From: Rugalucina vietnamica
Lineage: Eukaryota; Mollusca; Bivalvia; Lucinida; Lucinidae
Direction of reading: 5' to 3'
Length of the DNA stretch: 64,000 bases
Assembly: GCA_964017185.1 (NCBI GenBank)
Contig: OZ024882.1
Coordinates: forward strand, 41,461,431-41,525,430
The notes under the pieces are model-generated. The model was not told where the DNA came from and ran no database searches. It saw nothing but the letters and a program-made list of their open reading frames with translations. The position numbers and the translations under genes are program-made. The first letter of the stretch is position 1. Each line of letters begins with the position of its first letter. Positions 10,925 through 20,818 of the stretch are shown one piece after another.

Positions 10925-11871
10925 CGTCCCATAAAATGGAGGCAGCGTCCCGACATAACCACTGCAGTCGATTGGGACGTAAAGCATCTATTCAAACAAA
11001 CAAACAAAGTTATATTCAATGAGCAGGCTCAGTATGTTATAAATATTTTCGTCTATCCGTGGTTTTGCTATCGTACCATGTAATACGACTGGAAAATGTG
11101 CACGTAAATCACGATCTATACTAGGAACAGATGAATCATAGTGCGATCATTTAATTAAAAATAAATAATTTTATGTTAACATTTACAGGTCTTCGCCGTG
11201 TTTCGCGGCGAAATAGGATATTTAAACTTACCTGTTGTAAACGTTAAAAAACGAATTTCGCCGCGAAACACGGCGAAATTTCACCGCGAAAATCGGATTT
11301 TCCAGCGAAAAAATAAATCGATTAAACGTTTAAATTTTCCCTTGGCTGGTGAAATTTCGCGGTGGTTTCGCCGCGAAAAATCACAGGCGATCAGCTCGAA
11401 CTGTGCAAAAGTGGGTTTTCAGCCATAACACCACTGTATATAACCCCAGGGCAGGGTCAGTGCAAACTCTTGGAGTCAATTTCTTTTTAAAATCATAAAG
11501 ATTCAGTCGATTTGCCCATTTACTGCAAGTTTTGCCCTTCAAATGACATTGTAACAATTTTCCCCATTCAAATGTGTGGGCAACCTAAGTTGACCTTGCC
11601 GTAAAAAAGGTCAAGGTCATCCCAGGGTCATGATTCATACAAACTTTGTAGAGCTCCATTGCCTGATGCTTCATGCCAAGTTTCAAAATCATAGGCCTTC
11701 TGGTTCTGGAAAAGAAGATTTTTAAAGGTTTTTGCTATTTATAGCCATGGCGGCCATCTTGGTCATGTGACCTTGACCAGTCATACAAACTTTCAGTCTG
11801 TGAGTCCTGGTTTTTGATTCATCAGGATGTTTATCATGATTTATTTGTTTGTTCTTGATGATTCATTGACT

Positions 11872-12272
11872 AGTTAGAGATTCACCACGAGGACCGAATA
11901 ACTAACTAAATGATATGAACCACTGCAGAAGCTGAGGGTGAGGTTATGGCCATGTAAAACCGGTTTAAGCCCGCCAGTAACTTTGTGTTACTGATCGTTC
12001 CAAGTCGATACTTCTGTGGTGGTTCTTTTTGTTTTATGTCTTGGTGTATAAAAATTTTTTTGTGCTGTTGGCGCCTTATGTATGTTTTCAAATTTTTAGT
12101 TAAGTTAAGGTAACTGAGTGGCCACCTTTTGGGAAAATAGCTGCTCATTCGGCTTACGATATGTTTCATGGTATGAGTACCTGATTGTTAGTTTCGTTTT
12201 TTCCCACCTCGGTTTTTGGAGTGGGAACCTTTTTCTGATTGCGCCTTTTCCTGATCTTTGCCTACTTGTACC
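11872..12272 (+). repeat. Dispersed repeat E2, reference copy
   Basis: This is the fullest E2 copy: ACCACTGCAGAAGCTG, AAGCCCGCCAGTAAC, TTACTGATCGTTCCAAG, CTTCTGTGGTGG, TGGCGCCTTATGTATG, GGGAAAATAGCTGCTCATTC, TTGCGCCTTTTCCTGATC and TGCCTACTTGTACC, in that order. It is the reference for the copy split by the LTR retrotransposon at 19.9/37.2 kb. No ORF or tRNA-like promoter was found. Confidence 0.7.
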
Positions 12273-13504
12273 TTTTCATTCACTCTTCCTAAGAATGCTC
12301 CACATAAAGTTTGGCTTTGATTGGCCAAGCAGTTTCAGAGTCTAAGAAGATCTTTGAATATCACTGTAATATACATGTATATTGCCCCGGGGTGGGGGCA
12401 GACAGACCCCTGGGGTCCAAATTTTTTCAGAATCATCAATCTTAAGTCCATTTGCCCATTTCCTGCAAGTTTTTTCCTACAAATGACATTTTAACACTTT
12501 TCCCCATTCAAATGCATGAGCGGCCTATGTTGACCTTGCCGTAAAATAGGTCAAGGTCATTCCAGGGTCATGATTTATATAAACTTTGTAGAGCTCCAGT
12601 CACTGATACTTCACACCAAGTTTCAAAATCATTGGCCTTCTGGTTCTGGAGAAGACTTTTAAAGGTTTTTTTCTATTTATAGCCATGGCAGCCATCTTGG
12701 TCACGTGACCTTGGCCATTTATATAAACTTTCTTTCCCCCTTCCCAATGATGCTCCATATGAAGTTTGGCTTTGATTGGCCAAGCGGTTTCAGGGGAGAA
12801 GATGTTTCATTATTATGGAAATATACATGTATATAGCCCCGGGGCAGGGGCAGACAACCCCCCAGGGGCTAAAATTTTCCATTAACATTAATCTTCTGTC
12901 CATTTGCCTATTCCCAATAAGTTTTACCCATTAAATAGCATTTTACCATTTTTTCCCATTCAAATGCATTGGCGACCTAATTTGACCTTGCCGTAAAATA
13001 GATCAAGGCCATCCTCTAGAGGGTCATGATTTACATAAACTATGATGGACCCGCGTCCTCGATGCTACATACCAAGTTTCATGGAAATCGGCCCACTGGT
13101 TCTGGAGAAGAAGATTTTTAAAGGTGCGGCCATCTTGGTCATGCGACCTGGACCATTTATATAAACTTTCGTTCCCCCTTCCTAAGGATGCTCCACATGA
13201 AGTTTGGCTTTGATTGGCCAAGCGGTTTCAGAGGAGAAGATCTTTGAAATTGTGGACGACGGACGGACGCCAGAGCATGGGTATACTATAAGCTCACCTG
13301 TGAGCCTTCGGCTCAGGTGAGCTAAAAATGCTGAAAAATACATAGGAAACAATATTTTTGCTCCATGAACATTAGCAACGTGAGAAATAGTAAATATTTG
13401 GGTACGTACAAAAACCATGAGTTATCTCCACCTATTTGCATTTAGAATGGCTGCTAAATCCATGTATACCCATTAATACAATTTAAAAGTCTACTTAAAT
13501 TTTT

Positions 13505-15034
13505 AACCAGAGGACCAATGGTCCTGTAAACGCTCAACTGAAACCTGAGATATATACCAATAAACTTGTATGAATAGAACTGTAATATTCATGTATATAA
13601 CCCCAGGGTTGGGTAAGAGCAACCCCTGGTCAATCAATTTCTTCTTCAAATCATAAAACTTCGAACCATTTGCCAATTTACTGCAAGTTTTGCCCTTCAA
13701 ATGACATTGTAACAATTTTCCCCATTCAAATGCATGGGCGACCTAAGTTGACCTTGCCGTAAAATAGGTCAAGGTCATCCAAGGGTCATGATTTATATAA
13801 ACTTTGTAGAGCTTCATTGCCTGATGCTTCATGCCAAGTTTCAAAATCATAGGCCTTCTGGTTCTGGAGAAGAAGATTTTTGAATGTTTTTGCTATTTAT
13901 AGCCATGGCGGCCATCTTGGTCATGTGACCTTGACAATTTATGTAAACTTTCATTCCCACTTCCTAACAATGCTCCTCATAAAGTTTGGCTTTGATTGGC
14001 CTAGCAGTTTCAGAGAAGAAGATCTTTGAATATCACAATTAATATACATGTATATTGCCCCGGGGTGGGGGCAGACAGACCCTGGGGTCAAAATTTTTTC
14101 AGAATCATCAATCTTAAGTCCATTTGCCCATTTCCTGCAAGTTTTTCCCTACAAATGACATTTTAACACTTTTCTCCATTCAATGCATGAGCAACCTATG
14201 TTGACCTTGCTGTAAAATAGGTCAAGGTCATCCCAGGGTCATGATTTATATAAACTTTGTAGAGCTCCAGTCACTGATGCTTCACACCAAGTTTCAAAAT
14301 CATTGGCCTTCTGGTTCTGGAGAAGAAGATTTTTAAAGGTTTTTTTCTATTTATAGCCATGGCAGCCATCTTGGTCATGTGACCTTGACCATTTATATAA
14401 AAAAATTTTGCCCCTTCCCAAGGATGCTCCATATGAAGTTTGGCTTTGATTGGCCAAGTGGTTTCAGGAAAAAAGATGTTTCATTATTATGGAAATATAC
14501 ATGTATATAGCCCCGGGGCAGGGGTAGACAACCCCCAGGGGCTAAAATTTTCCATTAACATTAATCTTCTGTCCATTTGCCTATTCCCAGTAAGTTTTAC
14601 CCATTAAATAGCATTTTACCATTTTTTGCCATTCAAATGCATTGGCGACCTAAGTTGACCTTGCCGTAAAATAGGTCAAGGTCATCCTAGGGTCATGATT
14701 TATATAAACTATGATGGGCCCACGTCCCCGATGCTACATACCAAGTTTCGTGGAAATCGGCCCATTGGTTCTGGAGAAGAAGATTTTTAAAGGTTTTTGC
14801 TATTTATAGCCATGGCGGCCATTTTGGTCATGTGACCTGGACCATTTATATAAACTTTCGTTCCCCCTTCCTAAGGATGCTCCATATGAAGTTTGGCTTT
14901 GATTGGCCAAGCGGTTTCAGAGGAGAAGATCTTTGAAATTGTGAACGACGACGGACGACGACGACGACGGACGACGGACGCCGGAGCATGGGTATACTAT
15001 AAGCTCACCTGTGAGCCTTCGGCTCAGGTGAGCT
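13505..15034 (-). repeat. Head/tail tandem-repeat element, complete inverted copy
   Basis: The cleanest full copy, 1.53 kb. Tail AACCAGAGGACCAATGGTCC is at left and the head hairpin GCTCACCTGTGAGCC...GGCTCAGGTGAGCT at right. The GCCATCTTGGTCATGTGACC block recurs near 13,909, 14,364 and 14,812, giving a ~450-bp unit. A (GAC)n/(GGAC)n tract (14,942-14,985) lies just inside the head. Each unit carries AGGTCAAGGTCA and AAGATGGC(C/T)GCCATGG motifs. Confidence 0.8.
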
Positions 15035-15269
15035 AAAAAGACACAAAGACCGAAAAGTATTGAGAAAAGTGCGTGTGTTCATTAGCAGAAATATGTGCAG
15101 GAATTTCTCTGAAAGTCTCAGAAAAATTTGAAAACCTATATATTACAGGCAATTGCTGCAAATGAAGGCACTGGTTGTCGATTCGTTTTGAACTCCAAAG
15201 AAATCGAACGTTTTTTCCGTTGCTATGCACATGAAAATATCATTGCGAGCGGCCTCTGTGTATCTGCTG

Positions 15270-15458
15270 ATTGGCTATATAGGCGAGGTGTGTTAGAATC
15301 ATTTATTAAAATATATAAAAAAACTGGGGTTTGATGGGGTATACCTAATTTTCTTATTTTTGCTTTAAAACATAGATTGTGGGTACTCGTTAGAACTGCC
15401 TCGCCGAGGCGGTTATAACGTATACCCACAATCTATGTTTTGAGAAAAATAAAATAAA

Positions 15459-15496
<38 letters not shown>

Positions 15497-16040
15497 ACTG
15501 AAAATTTTCATTTTTTACAACTTTAAAAATCTCTGTTTCTAACACGCCTCGCCTATATAGCCAATGGTAAAAAAAGTGTTATATTGTGCAACAATTTCAC
15601 TGGGCGAATAAGCGTGACGTTACTTTGCGGCATTTGTGACGTCAGCTATCCCACAAAGCAGCGTTAGACGGTGAAACGTCGTTTTAGCGCACAACAAACG
15701 TAATAAGCACACGTAATAAGAGCATTACAGTCAAATATTTGGCGGGATATCTGCAATGCAATGGCGGAAAGCTGAACGATATCGACAGTTTCAGCAACAT
15801 TTATTCCGTTTATTGTGTGTTAGAATCGAAATAGATCAGCTCAAGTGCGTGAATTGATGAGTAATAATTCACTGTTTGTCGGTCAGTTGTAAGAAGATAA
15901 ATCACTCGCGCTACGCGCTCGTGATTTGATCTTCTTTACAACTGACCTCCAAACAGTGAATTATCATAGTTACTCAACAATTCACTGCTAGAGCTGATCT
16001 ATTTCTTAAATATTGCATGGGCAAGTGTTTGTAATGTGAA
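15270..16040. repeat. Composite of nested palindromes
   Basis: An outer inverted pair (GGCTATATAGGCGAGG near 15,281 and its complement near 15,548) encloses a hairpin whose arms carry ATAGATTGTGGGTACTCGTT (15,373-15,440) and a poly-A tract (15,460-15,493). A second palindrome at 15,830-15,995 has arms ending ATAGATCAGCTC and GAGCTGATCTATTT around GCGCTACGCGC. GCATGGGCAAGTGTTTGTAATG at 16,015-16,037 matches the right end of the ACATGTCC TIR family. It looks like several MITEs inserted into one another; no gene is visible. Confidence 0.55.
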
Positions 16041-16544
16041 GACGCATTAGCAGTGAAGAGAAATACTCAGTGTCACAAAATTGCCCGAGTATGAAGTCGC
16101 TTGTTGCAAGACGAGAGGTCGCTTTAAAATTTATGGTACTGTTACAAGTTTGTTAGTTTCCTTCGGGATTAATATAAGCTATGACATGTTTGTAAATGCT
16201 CTTACTGAAAATGAGTTCGATAAGCGTGGTTAAAAGTCTGATATTTCAACAAGAAACACACGTGTATTGCTGGCATACAGAAATCATTTTATATAAACAT
16301 CAGTGTCATTTATTAAAATGTACAATTTGTCAGCTCATTGGTACAATGCATGAGTTTATAACCTATAGAAGAAAAGTGTTCAAGCGAAATACATGAATCA
16401 CATTATTTATACGAGTAAATACAGTTGAAAAAAATGGTTTAAAGTAAGTTTCTAAATTGAACCTCACGGGCAGGTCAATGTTAAAAATAATGATAATTCA
16501 AACGTTTCCTAGAATTCCGAACTGTAACGCTTATTCTTAATATA
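16041..16544. other. Spacer, nothing recognised
   Basis: AT-rich DNA. Short ORFs lack any recognisable motif. Confidence 0.4.
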
Positions 16545-16780
16545 TGAGCCGCCTCGTGGGAAAACAAACAATGTGGCTTCCGACCAGGTCTGACACAAAC
16601 CAGCCTGTACAGTCACAGAAGCATGCTAGAAGCTTGAAATTTTGGATTTAAGAAGAAGAGGAAGTATACTATCCGTGTAGCGAAAACAAAGGCGCTGATC
16701 AGCTTCGCGGTTACCGCGAAGCTGATTTGCGTCTTTGTTTTCGCATATGCAGATTGTTGGTTTTCCCATGAGATGGCTCA
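16545..16780 (+). mobile_element. GAGCCGC-family MITE, full copy, TA flanks
   Basis: A 236-bp element with ends TGAGCCGCCTCGTGGGAAAAC and TTTTCCCATGAGATGGCTCA, flanked by TA at 16543-16544 and 16781-16782. The interior carries ACTATCCGTGTAGCGAAAAC and the palindrome GCTGATCAGCTTCGCGG/CCGCGAAGCTGAT. Non-coding. Confidence 0.75.
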
Positions 16781-16901
16781 TACATTTAGGATGTGAGGTG
16801 TTATTTAAAGGTTAACTTACGAACAAGAGTCCAGTTGGTCATTCACTTGGTGAGGACAAGGTACCACTACCGGACATATTAAAACCCAGGTAACCATTGA
16901 G

Positions 16902-16904
<3 letters not shown>

Positions 16905-16943
<39 letters not shown>

Positions 16944-16963
16944 GCACGCACGCACGCACGCAC
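16905..16963. repeat. (CA)n/(CGCA)n microsatellite
   Basis: CA dinucleotides pass into CACG tetranucleotides. Confidence 0.9.
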
Positions 16964-17079
16964 AAAATAAATTTCATCTAAAACGATTACAATTACAATT
17001 ACAATTACAATAATTTATTGTTTCATCTCAAAGCATACATATGAGACATTAACAATATCAAATTACAACTATATCTCAT

Positions 17080-17146
17080 TACACACACACACACACGCAC
17101 ACACACACAGAGAGAGAGAGAGAGAGAAAGAGAGACAGAGAGAGAG
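17080..17146. repeat. (CA)n(GA)n compound microsatellite
   Basis: CA repeats followed directly by GA repeats, immediately downstream (minus strand) of a possible LINE C-terminus, as expected for a retrotransposon tail. Confidence 0.85.
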
Positions 17147-17164
17147 TTCATTTCTTAAGTGTTA

Positions 17165-17375
17165 TTTGTCATATTTGCCGTATAAAAGAACCTGGCAACA
17201 GCTTTCACAATTGGGCCATCGGAATTCAAAAGGTAATTGAATTGATCACAATCATTACCTAAAACGTAACTAAAACGAAGAGTTCCATTTAGAATTTTGT
17301 TTGTTTGATTTGTTGCCTTACGTCCAAACACATTACGAAAACACCCCCATGAAATATAATGATACTTTTTAAAAC
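17165..17375 (-). pseudogene. Possible C-terminal remnant of a second non-LTR retrotransposon
   Basis: A minus-strand frame without internal stops includes FRNVFGRKATNQTNKILNG and ends VKAVARFFYTANMTNNT-stop, with a microsatellite straight after the stop. Short hydrophobic/basic C-termini followed by a microsatellite are usual in LINE ORFs, but I recognise no diagnostic motif, so this is only a suggestion. Confidence 0.3.
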
Positions 17376-17588
17376 CTTAAAAATAGAAAATAATGAATGC
17401 TTTATTATTTTTGCTGAAATTATAGATTATGGGTACCACACTTTCAGTGCGACTAAAGGTAGTATACTTTATATGGACATATTATTCTTTGGGCTTGTCG
17501 AAAGTTGTCTCTATGCTATGGGACTTCTATCCATGCAAAAAAGTAACTAAACCTTATATCACAGCTGAGAAACACGTGGTACGGAATA

Positions 17589-17638
17589 GGAAGAAGAAGA
17601 AGAAGAAGAAGAAGAAGAAGAAGAAAAAGAAGAAAAGT
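17589..17638. repeat. (GAA)n microsatellite, LINE 3' tail
   Basis: On the minus strand it reads (TTC)n directly after an AATAAA-bearing 3' end (GTGAATAAACTTTTC), so it probably grew from the tail of the LINE at 18.3-19.8 kb. Confidence 0.75.
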
Positions 17639-17639
17639 T

Positions 17640-18309
17640 TATTCACATTCCAAAAAGCCGTAAGGCCCATGAGGATACAATATTTACAACATTTGCAAAG
17701 ACAGTGCAGTAAAAAGACAACATCGTGACATAGACATAAATAATAATCATCATAATCAAAAATCATATGTATATGATATGACTGTGGAAAAATATATCAC
17801 GATCGAAAAAGCATATCAAAATGTACTTGACATGACTACAACGTAAGTTTATTAGAATGAACCATATATCTAGTCTAAATGTAACTGACATGGCTGTGAC
17901 ATGACCGTGACACAACGAAAATCGTGCATAATGATAATAAATGTGATTCTTTATGACCACGGTACAGTATCTGCGGAGAAGGTGTATACATTTCGACATT
18001 ATATATACACACAATAATTAAACTGATTCCATACATGATGTTCATATTAGACATTTATATGTTTGATTAATTGCTGATACAGCAAGGATTATACTAACAA
18101 GCATAAAGTGACAAATACAAATACAAAACATGCAAAAATACAAGTCAAACATTACAAATACAGGAATACAAGTACGACGTTCGATAACTACAATTATACT
18201 CTGATTAGCATTACAGAATACGGTTTTAAACTTGAGGTTGATAAATTACACAGGATATCATTTCAAAAATAGTTTTAAACTTGAGGCTGATAAATGACAT
18301 GTATGTTTA
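17640..18309 (-). other. 3' untranslated region of the LINE
   Basis: Non-coding sequence between the LINE stop codon and its (TTC)n tail. It includes CATGGGCCTTACGGCTTTTTGG near the 3' end, a GGGCC-rich block of the kind found in invertebrate LINE 3' ends. Confidence 0.45.
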
Positions 18310-19850
18310 TTATGCGTAAAGCATTTCAGATCGTGGTTTAAAAGCTTGATATACAAAAGAACCAAATTTCTTCATGAGTGTATTATTCTCTGTAGTAACC
18401 AATTCAACAAATTTATACATACTAGGCCTTTGAAAATAGTATTTAGGAATATATTTCTTTCTTAGCTCATTGTATCTATTACATTCTATTACAAAATGAT
18501 ATTCGTCTTCCATTACATTACATAACCTACATTTTCTTTCATTTACCGGAACCCTTTCATTAACCCTCACCCACCTACCAGCTTCAATTTCCAGACGATT
18601 AGATGCCATTCTCAGTTTGCTAATTGCATTACGGAATTTTGTTACATTAAGAGATTGTAAATAGGGTTGCAACTGAAGTGAGGCAATAGATCTGTAAAAT
18701 ATTGCTCTTGATGATTCTTCTAAACGCGAGTGCCAGTTCTGAATGAAATTATCAGTAAGTCTTTGTTTTAAAATAGTCATGAACCCTTCGTAATTACCGA
18801 CTCCCTGAGCTTCCCAAACATAATTAAAACCAAGAGAAAATAATAATTTCCTAACTAAAGACGCCCAATTTTCCTTGTTAGGATACCTATCTAAATCATT
18901 CAGCATAAGTCTATATACCAATTTGCTATACTTATTTTCATTAACAGATAAAATCTTAAACCAGTACTTTAAGATGATAAAATATCTTCTAGTTATCAGT
19001 TTGGTTCTTCCAAGTTTCCCGTAAACAAAGTCATTTTGTGTGGATTTTTTAACTCCTAATAATTTTTGCAAAATTGCAGATGAACTCTTTCAATAGAATT
19101 AGCTTGTATAAAGCCCCAAACTTCTCTTGAATAATTCAGAATTGGCGCGATTAACTTATCAAACAATTCTAATTTATGTTTTGGTGAAATATATGTGAAT
19201 TTGTACAGATATCTGTTTAACTTAAAAATTGAGCTTGACCTGAAAGTGCACTCTGTGCCGCAGCAAAAGAACCCCCCGTCGTAAACACTAACCCTAAATA
19301 TTTGAACTTATTTCTAATGGTTCTCCATTATAATAAAAAGCCAAGTCACGAGGTAATATACCACCGTTTCTGAACACCATTACTTTAGTTTTTGAAATAT
19401 TTACAGTTAATTTCCAAATATAACAATAATTCGACAATAAGTCTAAGCTACGTTGCAATTCGTCGGGACTATTAGCAAAAATTACAATATCATCAGCATA
19501 CAATAACATAAACATTTTAAACATATTGACATCTATACTCTGTAAACCTGAATTTAAAAACTGTGACAGACAAAGAAATTCTGTCCGAAGTTGAGACGAG
19601 AAATTCGCGTTTTCTCCTATTATAATAGCGTTTCTTCTAGTTACAGGTGCTGTCAATGCAGAAATTGAACAGTTATTGAAAGAAAGTAACATAAGGAACA
19701 CTTCCACCCCATGAACATAAAGTACTTCCATAACAATAACATTGACAGAAGTGTTTGCAAAAACGAAATAACCGGGATTTCTTATGCTACTTTCTTTCAA
19801 TAAATGTTCAATTTCTGCATTGACTGCACCAATCTATCAGTCAGTAGGAG
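18310..19850 (-). pseudogene. Degraded non-LTR retrotransposon (reverse transcriptase C-terminal half)
   Basis: Three frames on the minus strand together give the back half of a LINE polymerase. At 19,294-19,800 is the RT catalytic motif LLYADDIVIF followed by LTVNISKTKVMVF (palm). Next come KFKYLGLVF and KLELFDKLIAPILNYS (thumb region) near 19,090-19,280. At 18,310-19,071 are KLLGVKKSTQNDFVYG and a C-terminal Cys-His motif, CRLCNVMEDEYHFVIEC. At least three 1-nt frameshifts break it (near 19,294, 19,220 and 19,070; the last fits loss of one A from an A-run). The endonuclease and N-terminal RT are missing, as in 5'-truncated insertions. The Cys-His tail suggests a jockey/CR1/L2-like lineage, not certain. 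Confidence 0.8.
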
Positions 19851-19857
19851 AAAAAAA

Positions 19858-19943
19858 CTAACTAAATGTTGTGAACCACTGCAGAAGCTGTGGGTGTGGT
19901 TAGGTACCTGTGATTCGATTCAAGCCCGCCAGTAATTCTATAT
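19858..19943 (+). repeat. E2 repeat, 5' part, split by the LTR retrotransposon
   Basis: CTAACTAAATG, ACCACTGCAGAAGCTG and AAGCCCGCCAGTAATTC match 11,872 onward and stop exactly at the LTR boundary. The continuation lies at 37,198. Confidence 0.8.
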
Positions 19944-20510
19944 TGTAGCCCCCCATGTCTGTCTACACCTGTCAGCAAACCAACATCGTTGTACATGAAT
20001 TTTTTTCTTCATGTACATTTTGGACATGAAACTGGGTCAATGGGTCTGACTTCGAGACAGATTTATTCATCTTGTAAGAATAATTTCTTTGTTCAAAATA
20101 CACTTTTTAGCATTAGTTACTTATGTACTTGTGCGCTATAACCTTTTTATTCGTGGCAGTTCTGCGCTTTTTAGAAATTCAGTCTACTTTCGTTTTCTCT
20201 TTCGTAACGTATGGTACTAGTATTCGGAAGACCGGAGTAGTTCGTCATTACCTGTTTCCCTTCGAAGTCCGTTTGTTTGACATAAATTAAATCCCATTTA
20301 AGTCCAATTCGCATCTTGTGAAGATGCTTTAAAGTCTGATATGCATAACTTTCCACTAGAAACCCTGTCCGATGAGTTTTTGTGCGAATTTGGATCGTCT
20401 ACGAAACTGAGTGACAAAATATGGCGTCTGTTTCTTCTTGCTAAAGATATTCGGTCACTCTCGGCTCTCTTCGCCTAGCGCCGAGAGTTCCAAATGTTTT
20501 TTTTGTATCG

Positions 20511-20590
20511 TGACGTTTGATTGGTCACGTCACTTTGTCACGTGGTTTCCCAAGACTATATATACGGCAATTTTCCTCAGCTTCAGTTGG
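20511..20590 (+). promoter_or_regulatory. LTR promoter: CRE-like sites, inverted CCAAT, E-box, TATA, Inr
   Basis: TGACGTTT (20511), ATTGG (20520-20524), ACGTCA (20527-20532) and CACGTG (20539-20544) precede TATATATA (20557-20564). TCAGTT (20583-20588) lies 28 nt from the TATA start to its A, which fits an initiator. The order and spacing are those of a standard RNA polymerase II core promoter, so transcription probably starts near 20585. The 3' LTR has the same arrangement. Confidence 0.7.
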
Positions 20591-20818
20591 GCTGTTGTCT
20601 TCGTGACGATAACCCACTACAGTTGCGTCCCTTGGAACTACAATAGACCACTTCGACCAACGAACTGCTATATACTACTTCAACAACTTCTCCAACTACT
20701 ATATAGTAGTTCAGCTCAGTCAGCTTACCCAACTGATATATACTACTTCAGCCAGAATCTGACAATGTCTAAACACTATGAAAGACACATTACTACCAAT
20801 GAAGAGGTTAATAATTCA

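Larger units (their letters stand above)
9930..11436. mobile_element. 1.5-kb TIR element, TA target duplication (Tc1/mariner-type ends)
   Basis: The terminal inverted repeats read CAGTGGTGTTATGGCT at left and its complement at right, with TA on both sides (9928-9929, 11437-11438). Outside them the interrupted tandem unit joins as ATACATG-TA-TATAACCCC, matching intact copies. Both subterminal regions contain repeated TTTCGCGGCGAAA-like palindromes. No intact transposase is present. Inside lie a possible SINE remnant (10,270-10,480), a piggyBac-like fossil (10,808-10,924) and a tail GGGACGTAAAGC followed by (CAAA)n near 10,975-11,008, so the element is itself a mosaic. Confidence 0.75.
9843..13323 (-). 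repeat. Head/tail tandem-repeat element, inverted copy with two large insertions
   Basis: The tail (AGGACCAATGGTCC, 9845-9858) lies at left and the head hairpin (GCTCACCTGTGAGCC..., ending 13323) at right. Units are interrupted by a 1.5-kb TIR element at 9930-11436, flanked by TA, and by an E2-containing block at about 11,800-12,272. The unit sequence resumes cleanly on each side, so both insertions are younger than the array. Confidence 0.75.

Noticed and set aside
17429..17728. ORF with a long poly-Lys run
   Set aside because: Translation of the (GAA)n tail of the LINE.
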